Shown here piece by piece: positions 14,134-26,200 of a stretch of 64,000 nucleotides of DNA; within the stretch, counting starts at the first letter, position 1; each line of letters starts with the position of its first letter. Source of the DNA: Setophaga petechia (lineage: Eukaryota > Chordata > Aves > Passeriformes > Parulidae). Made by a program: the position numbers and the translations under genes. The notes under the pieces were generated by a model. That model was not told where the DNA came from. It saw only the letters and a program-made list of their open reading frames with translations, and did no database searches. The stretch lies in contig JANCRA010000016.1 of NCBI GenBank assembly GCA_024362935.1, forward strand, positions 19,203,165 to 19,267,164. The letters run 5' to 3'.

Positions 14134-14262
14134 GAAAGGGGGAAAAAGGAAAGGAAAAGGAAAAGGAAAAAGAAAAAAAAGAAAAGGAAAAAGGAAAAGG
14201 AAACGCAAAAGAAAAAACGAAAATGAAAAAGAAAAAAATGAAAACGAAAATCTTTCAACGGG
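14134..14262 (+). repeat. Purine-only / GGAAAA-rich tract
   Basis: Seventy bases (14,134-14,203) are uninterrupted purines built on GGAAAA and AAAAAG; an A-rich tail with a few C and T continues to about 14,262. The reverse strand gives artefactual Phe-rich open frames. Confidence 0.95.
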
Positions 14263-16152
14263 CTTATTGTTGGTGAAGACCAAATAAAATATATTACTTA
14301 CTTATTTTTATGGCCAGATAAATACTGTACATAATGGTGTGGCAGCATGACTAGAAGGTTCATTGTGCCTCTCTTGGGGTTAAAACTTGGAAAGGAAAGG
14401 AAGACATTAAAGTGAGAGCTCAAACCCCTAGGAACTTCAGCATAACATTTCAAAACTATCTTCAAGAAGGTTCTTCCACTGCAATGAAGTGATGATTTGA
14501 GGATAAAAACAGGGGTTTGTACTGCTTTTTTATTTTTTAAAATGTTTTTTTAAAAAGTGGCACAATGGCAGTGACAAATGGCTCAGTGAATGAGGGAGTT
14601 TGGGACACAGTTGTGACTCCTGTGACTGAACAGGTTTTGCATTTGGCATCATGAGCTGTGCCACAGAAATGGGATGTTCCAGTACCATGAATATCCTTTT
14701 CCATATTCATTTTACATCCATTAAACCAACCACAATGTGTTTAATGGAAGTAACATGAATATGAAAAGCAGCTTTCAGAAATCACAATTATGGGCAGATC
14801 ATTCTCTCTGTTAACCATGATGCAATTCCAAAAGGAGAAAACTTCCAGTCCAAGCTCCTGCCCCTAAACCAAGCCCACTCCTAAAGGGGAAAAATCCCAA
14901 AACCCAAGAGGTTACAAAATATGTAGGGATGACAAATGCCATACTCCTGGGCTGAATATCTTATCAGTTTGATAAGGACTGATGAAAAACAGAAATGCAC
15001 TCATGATCTCAACATGTTTAGGTTGAGGAGGTTTCTAGATTTATGCACTCCTCCCTTCATTAGTAATTAAGTAATGAACATGCAGAAAATCAAAGGGAAC
15101 AGGACGAACAAAAAAAGTCTGGAATTCAATTTCTCTTTCAGAACTTTTCTAACTTTTGAGGCTTCTGAAGTGTAAAAGTTTAGACAAACAGTGAAATACT
15201 CAATTTTTTGAACAGTTGGGGAAATGACATTAGACTATTTGTACACAAAGAACTTTGAGGCATTTTGTTTTTAATTTGCATACAATTCTCAGAGTGAATT
15301 CCACATGAAGAAGGGTGAGATACAACAGAGCTCATTCATCATTTCACAAGTTAACAGAACAAAGTAAACATCTGTCCTTCTTATTAATTAGCATCTACCC
15401 CTTACTCCAATTTGTCACTTCCTGCTGCAAGTTCCCATGCCAGAGAAATGGATGGGCTGGTTCCAAACTCCACAGATGTTCACATGTGAACTTCAGCAAT
15501 ACTGCAAATTATAACAGCAAGAAAAAAGCTGAAAGACTTTGGATGACCTTATATTCTCTTAATGGTTCACAAACAAAGACCCAAAATTCTGAGTAAAAAA
15601 ATACTTCAGTTGTCCAGCTCAGCTCTTCACCTGACTGTGGTTCCTCTATGGAGCACCCAGCTAAGGAAAAAATACTTTGTCATGTAAGAGGGGGCACTAA
15701 ATCAGAACAGAGAAGTCTGAAAATAGCTGTGCTAGAATGGACTTCCCAAACTCTTTTCTCTGGAGCACAATTTGAACATGCTCTTACCTTCTACATACTG
15801 ATAAAGTTTTCTAGCTATATAATTTCCATACATAGCTGCATTTGATAAGGTTTTTTTTTTGGCTTATATCAAACTGGCAGATACCATCCTGACTGAAGTA
15901 TATTACATCAGTATTATCCCTACAATAAAACAGTGGCATGGTGTTAAAGACAGCATCATCTTCCTTCATGCTTTAATGAGATCAAAGAACAGCTAAAGGC
16001 AGGTTGAAAGGGAAGGAGTAGCAAATCTGTCTTGCAGATCTTTCTGAAAGAGATCAGAAAGTGAAGCTGTCCAGGTAAGAAAAGGAAAGGCATAAGCTGC
16101 AAAGGAGTTGAAACTACCAACAGCAGCTGAAAATCCCCATCACTGAGCAGTC

Positions 16153-16158
16153 TTTATT
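16153..16158 (-). promoter_or_regulatory. Candidate distal TLN2 polyadenylation signal
   Basis: The minus strand has AATAAA followed within 20-30 nt by a GT/G-rich stretch (CAGTGATGGGG), about 2 kb after the stop. Another hexamer lies at 16,509-16,514. Which is used cannot be told from sequence. Confidence 0.2.
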
Positions 16159-17974
16159 TAGGCCTTACAGCAATAAATTCCAGTTCAGCCTTCTGCCCAA
16201 AGACTTACAGAAAGCCTTTTTCTTGGTGGAGGATTCCAGACTGTGACACTGCTCACAGTGAGTTAACAAAAACCTAAATTGTGTTGAAGTGGCAAATGAA
16301 AGAACTCAGAATTGCACATCTCTGACAGGACAGGGTTTGCATTTGCACACAGACCTACACATCACAGCACATCTGTCAATGCCAGTGATTCCATTTGGGA
16401 TACACCAGTCTTTTTTCCTCATGATTGTTGATTTTCCAGCAACTCTACTGAATCTGAAATATGTCAGTATCAGAGAAGAGACAATAAAAACCTTTTTACA
16501 CTTCAATATTTATTCATTCTCTAGCAGATTTTTGCTATATATTTAGTACTAGTGTAACAAAATTCCTGATAATTCTGTCTCATGCAGGTAACTGAAATGA
16601 GGAGTTAGCACTATCTAAACTGAGCTGCCATGGGGTTATGGGAGTGTACAAGACAGGTAATTCCTGCAGCAAGGAGCATGGTGGGTGTGCACAGAACACA
16701 GGTCAGGCTCAGCTGGACATCCTGGCTGGATCCAAGGACAGCCCAGCATCCTTGGACCCAGACAGACTTGGCATTATTGTTTGGAGGGCTTGAGAGGAGT
16801 TGGACACATGGTGGAAATTACTGCCAGGAGAGATGGTGTTTCTGTAGTTATTCAGATAGTTGAGCTTTTGCTACTTCAAGTTGCTGTGATTTGTGTTCTC
16901 CTTTTCACACAGTAAAAGTACCCAAATTGCTGTTGTTTAGGTCACAGCAGAGATACTGAGAGCACACTGTACCTTTCTGCACAAAGACTGCTGATAGACT
17001 GCTGCTAGTCCTTCTCTGCAATTCCTTGGTGAATACTTTTTCATCAATAGCAACTATGAAAACAAACTCTCTAGAGTCCAAATTTTTAAAAAATATATTA
17101 CAGGAAAAATTGTAAATCTACTTGTAAATCACTTATTCTTTTCTCCTACAATTCCCACAGGTTTCAAAACATAATAATTATAAATGTAATTATTAAAATA
17201 ATAACAAGAGTTGTGATAGTCTTTTGTTGTACTGGGCATTTCCCTTTTTAAACTGAGATACATTCTAACAGAAATACCACAGTACGAACCAGATAATTTC
17301 AATTAAAAAACAAAATGCAAACTATTCAGTCCAATGTTAGAGCATGTGTATGTGTGTATAATACTGTAAAAGTAGTCACACATTAGAGGTATATAATTGA
17401 AACAGCATTTTCTTTCATGAACCTGCTATTATTGAGGCAGTGACAAGGTTTCCATTTCTTTGTTTTTTGAGCTCTTTAAAGAATGGCTATTGCCACATTA
17501 TGTAAACCCAAATACTGTACAAGCAGAAGCTTGTTGGTATCAGGTAAGGAATAATACTAATAGTGCAAACAGCTGCAGAGACAATTCCTCCAGTTTTGGG
17601 GTGAACCAGCTATATAACACTGAAAGAGGACAGGCTTCTTCAAACCCACTCAGCTATACATCCTTCTCCACCTTGGTCTTCTTTTTACAAGGGTTCTTGG
17701 GGGACAGCCACCAGCTCGTGGGATATTTATCATGTCAAAGACTTCCTGACTCTTTTCCTACTTAATCTTATCAACGTTTTAGAACAAGTCAAGGAATGAT
17801 AAATACCTGAAGCATCAGGAAAGTGACAATAATACTGACTTAATGTCTTTAGTAAAAAGTGAAACATTCTCTCCTGAGATATAAATCAAGGGAGGAACAG
17901 GAATGATGAACCTAACACTGTACCATTGTTTGATCATCATGCACCTCAGCTGAGCAGGTGGGAAAGAACAATTG

Positions 17975-18014
17975 TTTATTGCCCTCTGCTCATCCAAAGC
18001 TGTGACAGTTTATT
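17975..18014 (-). promoter_or_regulatory. Candidate TLN2 polyadenylation signals, proximal pair
   Basis: Two AATAAA hexamers occur on the minus strand at 18,014-18,009 and 17,980-17,975, about 150 and 190 nt after the stop codon. Either could end a short 3' UTR. Vertebrate TLN2 3' UTRs are usually described as long, so a more distal site is also likely. Transcript data would decide. Confidence 0.3.
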
Positions 18015-18089
18015 TAGCTAAGTGCTTGGCATATCAGTATGCTGTCAGAGCAGTTCTCAATGTGCTGTCCCCCTTTAGCTTATTTCTTT

Positions 18090-18147
18090 AAAAGAAAAAA
18101 AGAGAAAAAAAAAAAAAAAGAAAACAAAAGAATAAAAAGGAAGAAAA
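18090..18147 (-). other. U-rich tract just after the TLN2 stop codon (3' UTR)
   Basis: About 20 nt past the stop the transcript strand becomes almost pure U, including an unbroken run of 15. It may be a low-complexity insertion or a site for U-binding proteins. Confidence 0.6.
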
Positions 18148-18165
18148 TTCTCAGCAGGTTAACAG

Positions 18166-18294
18166 TTAACCCTCATCTTCTCTCAGCTCTGTGGGTAGAA
18201 ATTTGTATTGCTGTTGGCGGATCTGAGCCAGTTTTTTCCTTGCCTCTTCCAGTTCTCTCTCCTTCTTCAGCATTTCTTCTTGGGCTGCAATAAT
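18166..18294 (-). CDS. TLN2: TLN2 last coding exon, C-terminal dimerisation helix
   Basis: This exon encodes 42 residues, [20 protein letters not shown] to [11 protein letters not shown], followed by TAA at 18,168-18,166. The long charged helix is the antiparallel dimerisation domain needed for actin binding by ABS3. The acceptor is GTTTTCCAG. The ending TELREDEG identifies talin-2. Confidence 0.98.
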   Translation of the reverse strand: MIAAQEEMLKKERELEEARKKLAQIRQQQYKFLPTELREDEG

Positions 18295-20110
18295 CTGGAA
18301 AACAGAAGCAGCAAGGAATACTGTCAGTAAAATAATATTTCTTTCCCTAATGACACCACAGTCCCAGCTGGCCCATGTGAGCATTCTCCAGAGAAGCACC
18401 TGATTTCAATGACTTCATCAGGAATTGCTCAAATTTTTCCAGATGCCAGGACTAGGCCATCAAGAAAAGTATTCTATTTCTTGAATAAAAGAAAAAAAGA
18501 ATCTACCACCATAGTTTTACTATGCATTTACAGTTCTGCATTCTCCCAGCATTCAGCAGGGTGGGGGTTTAGAACATGTACAATAATACTCTGTCTTAAC
18601 ATAAAATCTGAGTGACAGTAAAACTGAACTCTCCTCCTGCAGGTATCCACAGTATTTTCCTGCATCTCTGAATGCCAAAGAAAAAATGACAGCAGTGCAG
18701 ACATGCAGAAATAATCAAGTCCAGTATATTTGAAGTAGCAAGGACAGTATGTGATGTACCTCATTCATTATAAAGAATCTAAAAGTTGGTACCTCAGAGC
18801 CTTGAAATCAACTTTTAAATATTGTTATTATTTCCCAATAATTATTATGTCACAGTAACAAAACCTCATTGGTTCTTATCTCTCATTCTCTATTTCTTTG
18901 CTTAAATACATGCCAAATCATTGTTTCATTAAGATTTGGGAACAGTTAAAGTACATGAGAGAATTCTGACAAGATCCATTCATTTAATCTGCTGTTACAG
19001 CACATGCTCAGGGCAGAAGTGCAGCTAGCACACAGGACATCACTGTGCTCTCACAATAATTCCATAATCATGATCCTGGATTTCTCACAGATTTGTCCAG
19101 CAGGTGGACACCAACACCCCTCATTTCTGTGCACACCAACACCCCTCATTTCTCTGCTGCCTTTTCCCTGCTTTATTTCTGGAGTGATGGTACCAACCTG
19201 AGCAATGCCACCCACAAACTTTGTTTTGACCACGACGTCGTCATCCTCTGCTTTTCCAAACGCGGCTTTTTGGGCTGCCCTGACGAGATTGTCTGAGGCA
19301 CGTTTGACAGCATTCCCTGCAGCCTTTGAGGAAAAAAGAAATTGAGTCATAAGGAAAATACATACCTAACATGGATTAGTCTGAACATCAAAACACAAAC
19401 ATCTTTGCTTGACTGCACAGGAAAGGTTTGGGGTTTTTTTCCCTCAAGGAAAAGCAAATTAATCTGTGAAAATCAGTGGTACAGAGAGAACAAAATTCCT
19501 TTGTTTAAGAAGCTGAATGTTGGAGAAGTCACAAATGAGATTTTTTTTCCTACATTTTGAAATAAAGCAGTGGATGAAATTCCAATTTATAATTCACTGA
19601 TCAGACTTTTTTTTTTGAGAAGAACAGAAACTAAAAACTAGTGTATGAAGATATCATAAAACAATAAAGTTTTAAAATTATTGGATTTTAATCAGGGCAA
19701 GTTAGCAACTTCCACAGCCATGGTTATCTCACATATAAACTTTTAATTTCCTAAAAATTCTCAGACTTCTAAAGAGAAACAGTCAAATATTTGTAATATG
19801 TACCTTTTGTTGGAATAGATATCTTTTGTTTCTGAATATATATAGTTATATATAGTTATCTTTTGTTGTCTGAATATATATATATTTTGTTGTTTTATAT
19901 ATATACATATATGTTGTTTTATATATATATATAAAAATATATATGTTGTTTTATATATATAAAAAATATATATGTTGTTTTATATATATATATGTTGTTT
20001 TATATATATATATTTATACACACACATATATACATATACATACATACACACATATACATATATATATATACACACATATACATATATATATATACACATA
20101 TACACACACA

Positions 20111-20143
<33 letters not shown>

Positions 20144-20146
20144 TAT

Positions 20147-20202
<56 letters not shown>

Positions 20203-23200
20203 AAAAATGGGAAGCCACAGCTTCCAACCTTCCTAGGAAGGACCAGCTCTGAGCCTGTCCCTGGTTTTCCCCAGTCCTATCCCATATTTCCAGCTGTATC
20301 TCACTTTCAAGTCTCCCTCACTGAGATGTCCCAAGGATAAATTGTTTGAAATTTACTCTGGAGTTCATCCAGAAAGAATGGAAACATTTCCAATTGCTTC
20401 ATTAAGTTTTGGAAGATTCTGTTACAGTGCACTCCAAATTTACATTCATGGGAAGTGCAGTTCAAATTGGGGTATGAAGGAACAAACCAAGGCACTCAAA
20501 GTCCTGGATCCAGCCTGTTGATTAAAGCTGTGTGAAACATTTCTGCTGGGGGCAAAGCCAGCTGAAAAGTCTCAGTAGTTTTGGCATGTCCACCAGTAAA
20601 AATATTTAGTAGACATCAACTCATTGTTTTTGCTGTGATAAAGGACATGATTTCCAATGCAAACTGCTCTTCCTTTCATTATTCATTCTGGGACTAAAAT
20701 GAAACTTGGTGAAATGGCAAAGTTCAGTTTCAGTCCATGCTTGGGCTTGTTTCCTTTTCACATTCCCTTCCAGTTTCTCACATTTGATGCCTATTTAATA
20801 ATATTTGCCCACAATGACAGAGAACCCCAAATTTCCTGCCAGAGCTGAGAGAAGTCTCTAGTAGTTGAATTTTTCCTGTTTCTATTGTTTGTTCTGCATT
20901 TAAAATTCCTTCAGACCCATCTTGGCACCTACATATTGCAGAGCAAATTGCATTATTCCAGTTACTGCCACCTTCCCCACACCCTTTGGCAGTGTCAGTC
21001 TACATGGATTGACTATAAACACTAAAACCATCTCAGCCCTAGAACTGCCCCATGACATCCCACTGTTTTCTGTAGAAACATGGATTTTTCACACATTCAT
21101 ATATTATTTTCCTCCTAAATATTTCATCCATTTTTCTACTTTGAAAAAAAATGATGACATCAGTTCCTCATGCTCAGATACTCAGTCATTTGTATTTCTG
21201 TTGAATTTGATTCTGCCCAGCCATACATGAACTGTTGCACTGAATGTCCATTAGTAGCACTGTGCAAGTACAAGAAAAAAGGGAATTTTCACTGTTCACC
21301 AAAGGTGGTGTGAAAAAAGCAGCTGAAATAATTGTGTGTTACAGGCTGAGCCTGCAGAGCATGATGTCAGGGAAGCCTGTGATCATTTTAAAAACTACCA
21401 TCCTCAAACAAAACTTCCAGAGACTTTAGATTTTACCCATCAAAACACAGTGGGAATTCAGCAGCAGTTCAGAGAAGCTCAACATGAAATGGATGTGTAA
21501 CATAAAGGGAACCAGTTTTATGTAAAGAGGCTCACTCAGAAGCTCAACATGAAATGGATGTGTAACATAAAGGGAATCAGTTTTATGTAAAGAAACTCAC
21601 TCAGAAGCTGAACATGAAATTATGGATGTGTAACATAAAGGGAACCAGTTTCATGTAAAGAAGCTCACTCAGAAGCTCAACATGAAATTATGGATGTGTA
21701 ACATAAAGGGAACCAGTTTTATGTAAAGAAACTCACTCAGAAGCTCAATATGAAATGGATGTGTAACATAAAGGGAATCAGTTTCATGTAAAGAAGCTCA
21801 CTCAGAAGCTGAACATGAAATTATGGATGTGTAACATAAAGGGAACCAGTTTTTTGTAAAGAAGCTCACTCAGACTTTAACTGAGATGTTGCACTGGATT
21901 CTCCTCTTATTTTTGTCTAACAGTGATTGTCCATTTTAGAAATGCTCTGTCTACAGCTGCTGTCTCTTGACTCCTGGAAACAAAGGCAGCCTGACCACAA
22001 TCCAAGCTGGCATTTAGAGAATACTTGGTTGAACAGATGCAGAGTCCTGGAGTGCTGAGCAGTGTTCCCACAGCCCTGCCATGGGAATTGTCAGAAATTC
22101 ACAAACACAGGTACCTGCAGCCTCCTCATGGCTTCAGAGTCATGGTCAGCCTTCACTTTGCAAGCCACGAGCAGCTGAGCTGTAGAAGCTGCAACTTGTT
22201 TGGCAGATGAGATGAGTTTCTCCTCACTGGCATGGCCTTGGACTGAGGCATTTGCTGCTTCACAGAGATTGCTGGTTGCAGCTGCCACCATTCTGGCCTA
22301 GAAGGCAGGAAAAAAAAGCCCCTGGGTATTCTCACAGGATATTTCTTCAGAGAATGTGGCAGTTTTCTCAAGAGAAGGAGTTACTCACAGCAGAAATAAG
22401 TCCCTGAGACCATTGTCCATCATCAGCTGCATTTGCAGGGATTGCTCCAACCTGAAAAAACAGTTCAGAGATGGCTTACAAGAAAACAGAAAATACAATT
22501 GCTGTCTCAGACACACAGTAACCCATGAAAAAAGGAAACAGCTGTACCTGTGACTCTGCCCAGCACACTCAGAGCAGCAAATCCAAGTGAAGTCAGTTGT
22601 CAGAGTAACTGTGCTTCAGCACACACTCAGAAGTGTCCACCCTACTGTACTGCTTCAGCTGAGCCATTCTTGGAACACACAGAGGTAATTACCAGAATAA
22701 CCAGTAATTAGCAGACTACTGCTGGTTGAAACCACAGCTGAAGCAGCAGTTCCTGAAGTCCCAGGCTTTAAAATAACTTACTTCTGTCTCCATAATACAT
22801 TTGAATTTAGATTATTCTTTCATCTCTTCTGATTTGAGCACTGTGGGAAGGTACAGATCAGAAAGCTTCACAGGGAAGCCCCCAAAGTGCCTTCCTGTTT
22901 AATAATGGCACTTTAGGAGAGCAGCTCACTTTTCTGCATGGCTTTTCCTCTGAAGTGTTCATGGCATCAGCAGTACCAGCAACAATTTGGGGACAGTTTT
23001 CTTCCCATATTGGATGAAAGCAATGAAACTAAACCCTGTAGTTGGTTCCAGAGCCACATCCCCACAGCTGTGTGGGTCTGGGTGGTTTTTGGAGAGAAGC
23101 TGAAAGATGTGAAATGTAAACATGGTCCAGAAACTTGTGTTTTAAAAGAAATGTAAACAGGCATTGGAGCATAATGAGAATTGCAGGGAATTAAATCAAA

Positions 23201-26200
23201 TCATTAAGTACAGCATCAACATAAACAGAAGATATGTTCTCTCATAGCTGTGGTGACACTTAAGCAACTAAAAAAAAAAAATCAGTTTTAAAAACCCCTT
23301 AAAGTATTTAGGTTTCAAGTTTTTCTTGCCTCATCATCCCCTGAACAGATATTTTGATATGAAGTGCTTGTTGGTCCTGTTAGAAACAAAAGCACAAACT
23401 TTGCAGAGCCCAGGCTGGAGCAGACTGCAGAGCCTGACTGGGATCCATGATGGAGCCTGCTCTGAGCTGACAGCTGAGAATGGAAACCATACAACAACAA
23501 CAATGGTCCTATAGTAAATTGTTCTCACAGGCAACATACCTGGTGGATGTTTAGATTTTATCTTTCAGAGCATACTGACTGTGAAAAAGAGTGATGGGTG
23601 GAAATGATTTACAGAATCTCAATTCTGATCAGCCACGTGCTGTAGAGACTCCGTCCACTGACTGCCCCAGTAACCACAGGCCTGGCCACTGCAATGTCCT
23701 GAACTGCACTCAGGGCTGTGTCCCCATGGCATCACAAGGCACTGAGGGCACAATCCCTGAGGCCTTCTGCTGTCCTGGCCCAGAGCACTGCTGGACATGG
23801 TGACATTTGGGTCTGGACCCTCAGACTGTTATGGGGGACTGTCCATTACCAGCTTGAATCACAGATCTTCATGAAGTGAAAAAGCCCCACAGCAAAACTC
23901 CCCACAACTGATTAATTTGAAGAGTCCAGCACTTGACTACACTTGTGAGGTTTAAATAAATGTGACTGTGGGAGTTTTAAACAGAACCAAGCCTGGGCCA
24001 TGTGTTGTGATGAGCAGTGAACAATTCACATTTTCATTAGTCATCCCAAAGCTCCTTCCTACTGTTTTTAACAGAACCTTTAGGAGCCTGTATTCATTTT
24101 TGATGCTTTCCCCCAGTACTTTGCAACATGTCCTGTTTACCCACCTTTCCCTGAGCCACCAGTTCCCTCTGGGCTGCTGAAGCTGACTTCACAAGGGCAC
24201 TGGTAGCAGCTGCAATGGATTTAGCTGCTTCCAGGATCTGTTCTTCAAAATCCAGAGTCTCATCTGCTTGCTATAACCAAGAAAAAACAATGTTACACAC
24301 TCACCTGAAAGCAATTACACTTTCCAGACTGAGGATATACACAAAGAAAAGAAGATTCTGGAACACATCAGTGAAGTCAGTAAGATCTATAACATCATTT
24401 TCTGTAAAGGAGTTTTGTGTGGACTAAAGCTGGGAGCCAACACAAAGTATTAGAGCTTGCCCTTGTGCCTGCTCACACTGAAACCATCACACAAAATATT
24501 TAAACAAAGCCATCAGCTTTCTAGTGCATTACCTCCACTAGAGCTACTCTAAACTAGGTTCAGAAAAGTGCAGGTCTGAAAAGAAATTCTTGTTTTTCCT
24601 ATCAAGATTATCTCTGTAATGCCACAAGAGTGGCTTCCAAGATTGCTAAACTAGGGAAAGCATTTTCTAAACACTTAAAGTCTTAAGGCATTGAAAAAGA
24701 ACAATGATAAATGTGTGTTGTCTCATTCACCTGTAGTGAGGAATATAAAGCAGATACCAAGCAAGAGCACAGATTTAACAGCTTTTGGTAGGAGCTGTCA
24801 CTGCACAGAAAGCAGCTTTGTGCAGCTGCCCAGTTCAGGGATCTTGGACACAGAAGTTCCAAAGGTCTGTCTGGAACACTTCAGTCATCCAAGCATGGCT
24901 TTGAACAAGCACGTGCAAAACCTCCTAATGAGGTTTCTTACTATTTAAAATGTAAATTTAGTGTTCTATAAAAACTTTCCTGACTTTCAAATAATTTAAA
25001 CAAATATTGAAAACATTTGTCCATCTAAGCAAGCTTACTAGCTTTTGAATAGTTAACAAAATAGATAGAGATGGACAGTTATTGTTATTTTAAACAGAAC
25101 CAGGCCTGGGCCTTGTATTCTGATGGTTTTTATATAAAATATTCCAACAGAATGTGTTTTGTTTGAGACTCAGTCACAAGCCTACTGGAATCCAAGGCTG
25201 TAGGACAATTAGGGCAAGTGGCTACAGTATCAGGACATCCTATTTTGTGAAAGATAAGGGTTTTGAAATATAAATTTATTCTAACTACAACCACAATGTT
25301 CTTGTGCCACACAACTAACTTTAGAAACACCAGCCAGGTGGGCCATGAGTAAAGAACTGGGCACTCATTTGCAAGTCTAAGCACACCCATCTAAATTTAA
25401 TTCAGGTTTAGTTCTCCTGTTACTGCAGTTTGATGAAACAGTCAATTATAAAATAATAAAAGATAATGATAAGTAATTAGAAAATGACCCAACAAGCAGC
25501 ACTCAGTCCTACAGCACTTCACACAACTGTTACATGACTAAAAGTTCAGGAGATGGAACAATAGCATCCACAGACCCAGAAAAACTGAATCATCCAAACA
25601 TCAAAACTGATGTGTAGATAAAGATGTTTGGCACTTTAAAGTTTGTTTTTTAAGAAAAGCCACCTAATCCACAGAAAACTACTTGCCTTGCTATTGGGCT
25701 GTTCCCATCAATTAAAGTATGTCTTTGTAATAAAAGAAATTGCTTTGGAAAGTGAGCAAGTCATGTTCCACATACAATTCTGGCAGTGCTTGCAGTGCCA
25801 CACCATGACCATTGTTATAGCAAAGTACAATCACACTGGCCCTCTACAGGCCTCAAGTTTCATAAAGAAAACTCTTATTGCAATCATGACATTGCCAGAG
25901 TGAGTAAATGGAACCCAGTACAGTCTGTCAGAATTACTGTGCTTATTAAAACAGATCCATTACTGACTTTGATTTGACTAAAGACAAACAGAAATCTCAC
26001 CAAAAATACCACTGACTGACATAAATTGAGGAGACTGTTACTGCACTTTTAAAAGGCTGTTATTGCACTTCTACTTCTGTCCAAAACTTCTTACTACCAA
26101 GTTTTTCAATTCTCATTTCCAACATAAAATATATTATGTGCATTACTGTTTATATGTCAGCACTGTCAGGAATTCAGACTTAAATGAGTGAGAACTTCAA

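Larger units (their letters stand above)
12103..18165. other. TLN2 3' UTR plus downstream sequence, boundary unresolved
   Basis: The part next to 18,165 must be 3' UTR on the minus strand. Several AATAAA hexamers occur (18.0, 16.5, 16.15 kb and beyond). Apart from the purine tract at 14.1 kb the sequence is unique-looking AT-rich DNA with no coding signal. Confidence 0.6.

Noticed and set aside
19943..20340. Tyr/Ile/His-rich open frames
   Set aside because: They come from the TA/CA microsatellite.
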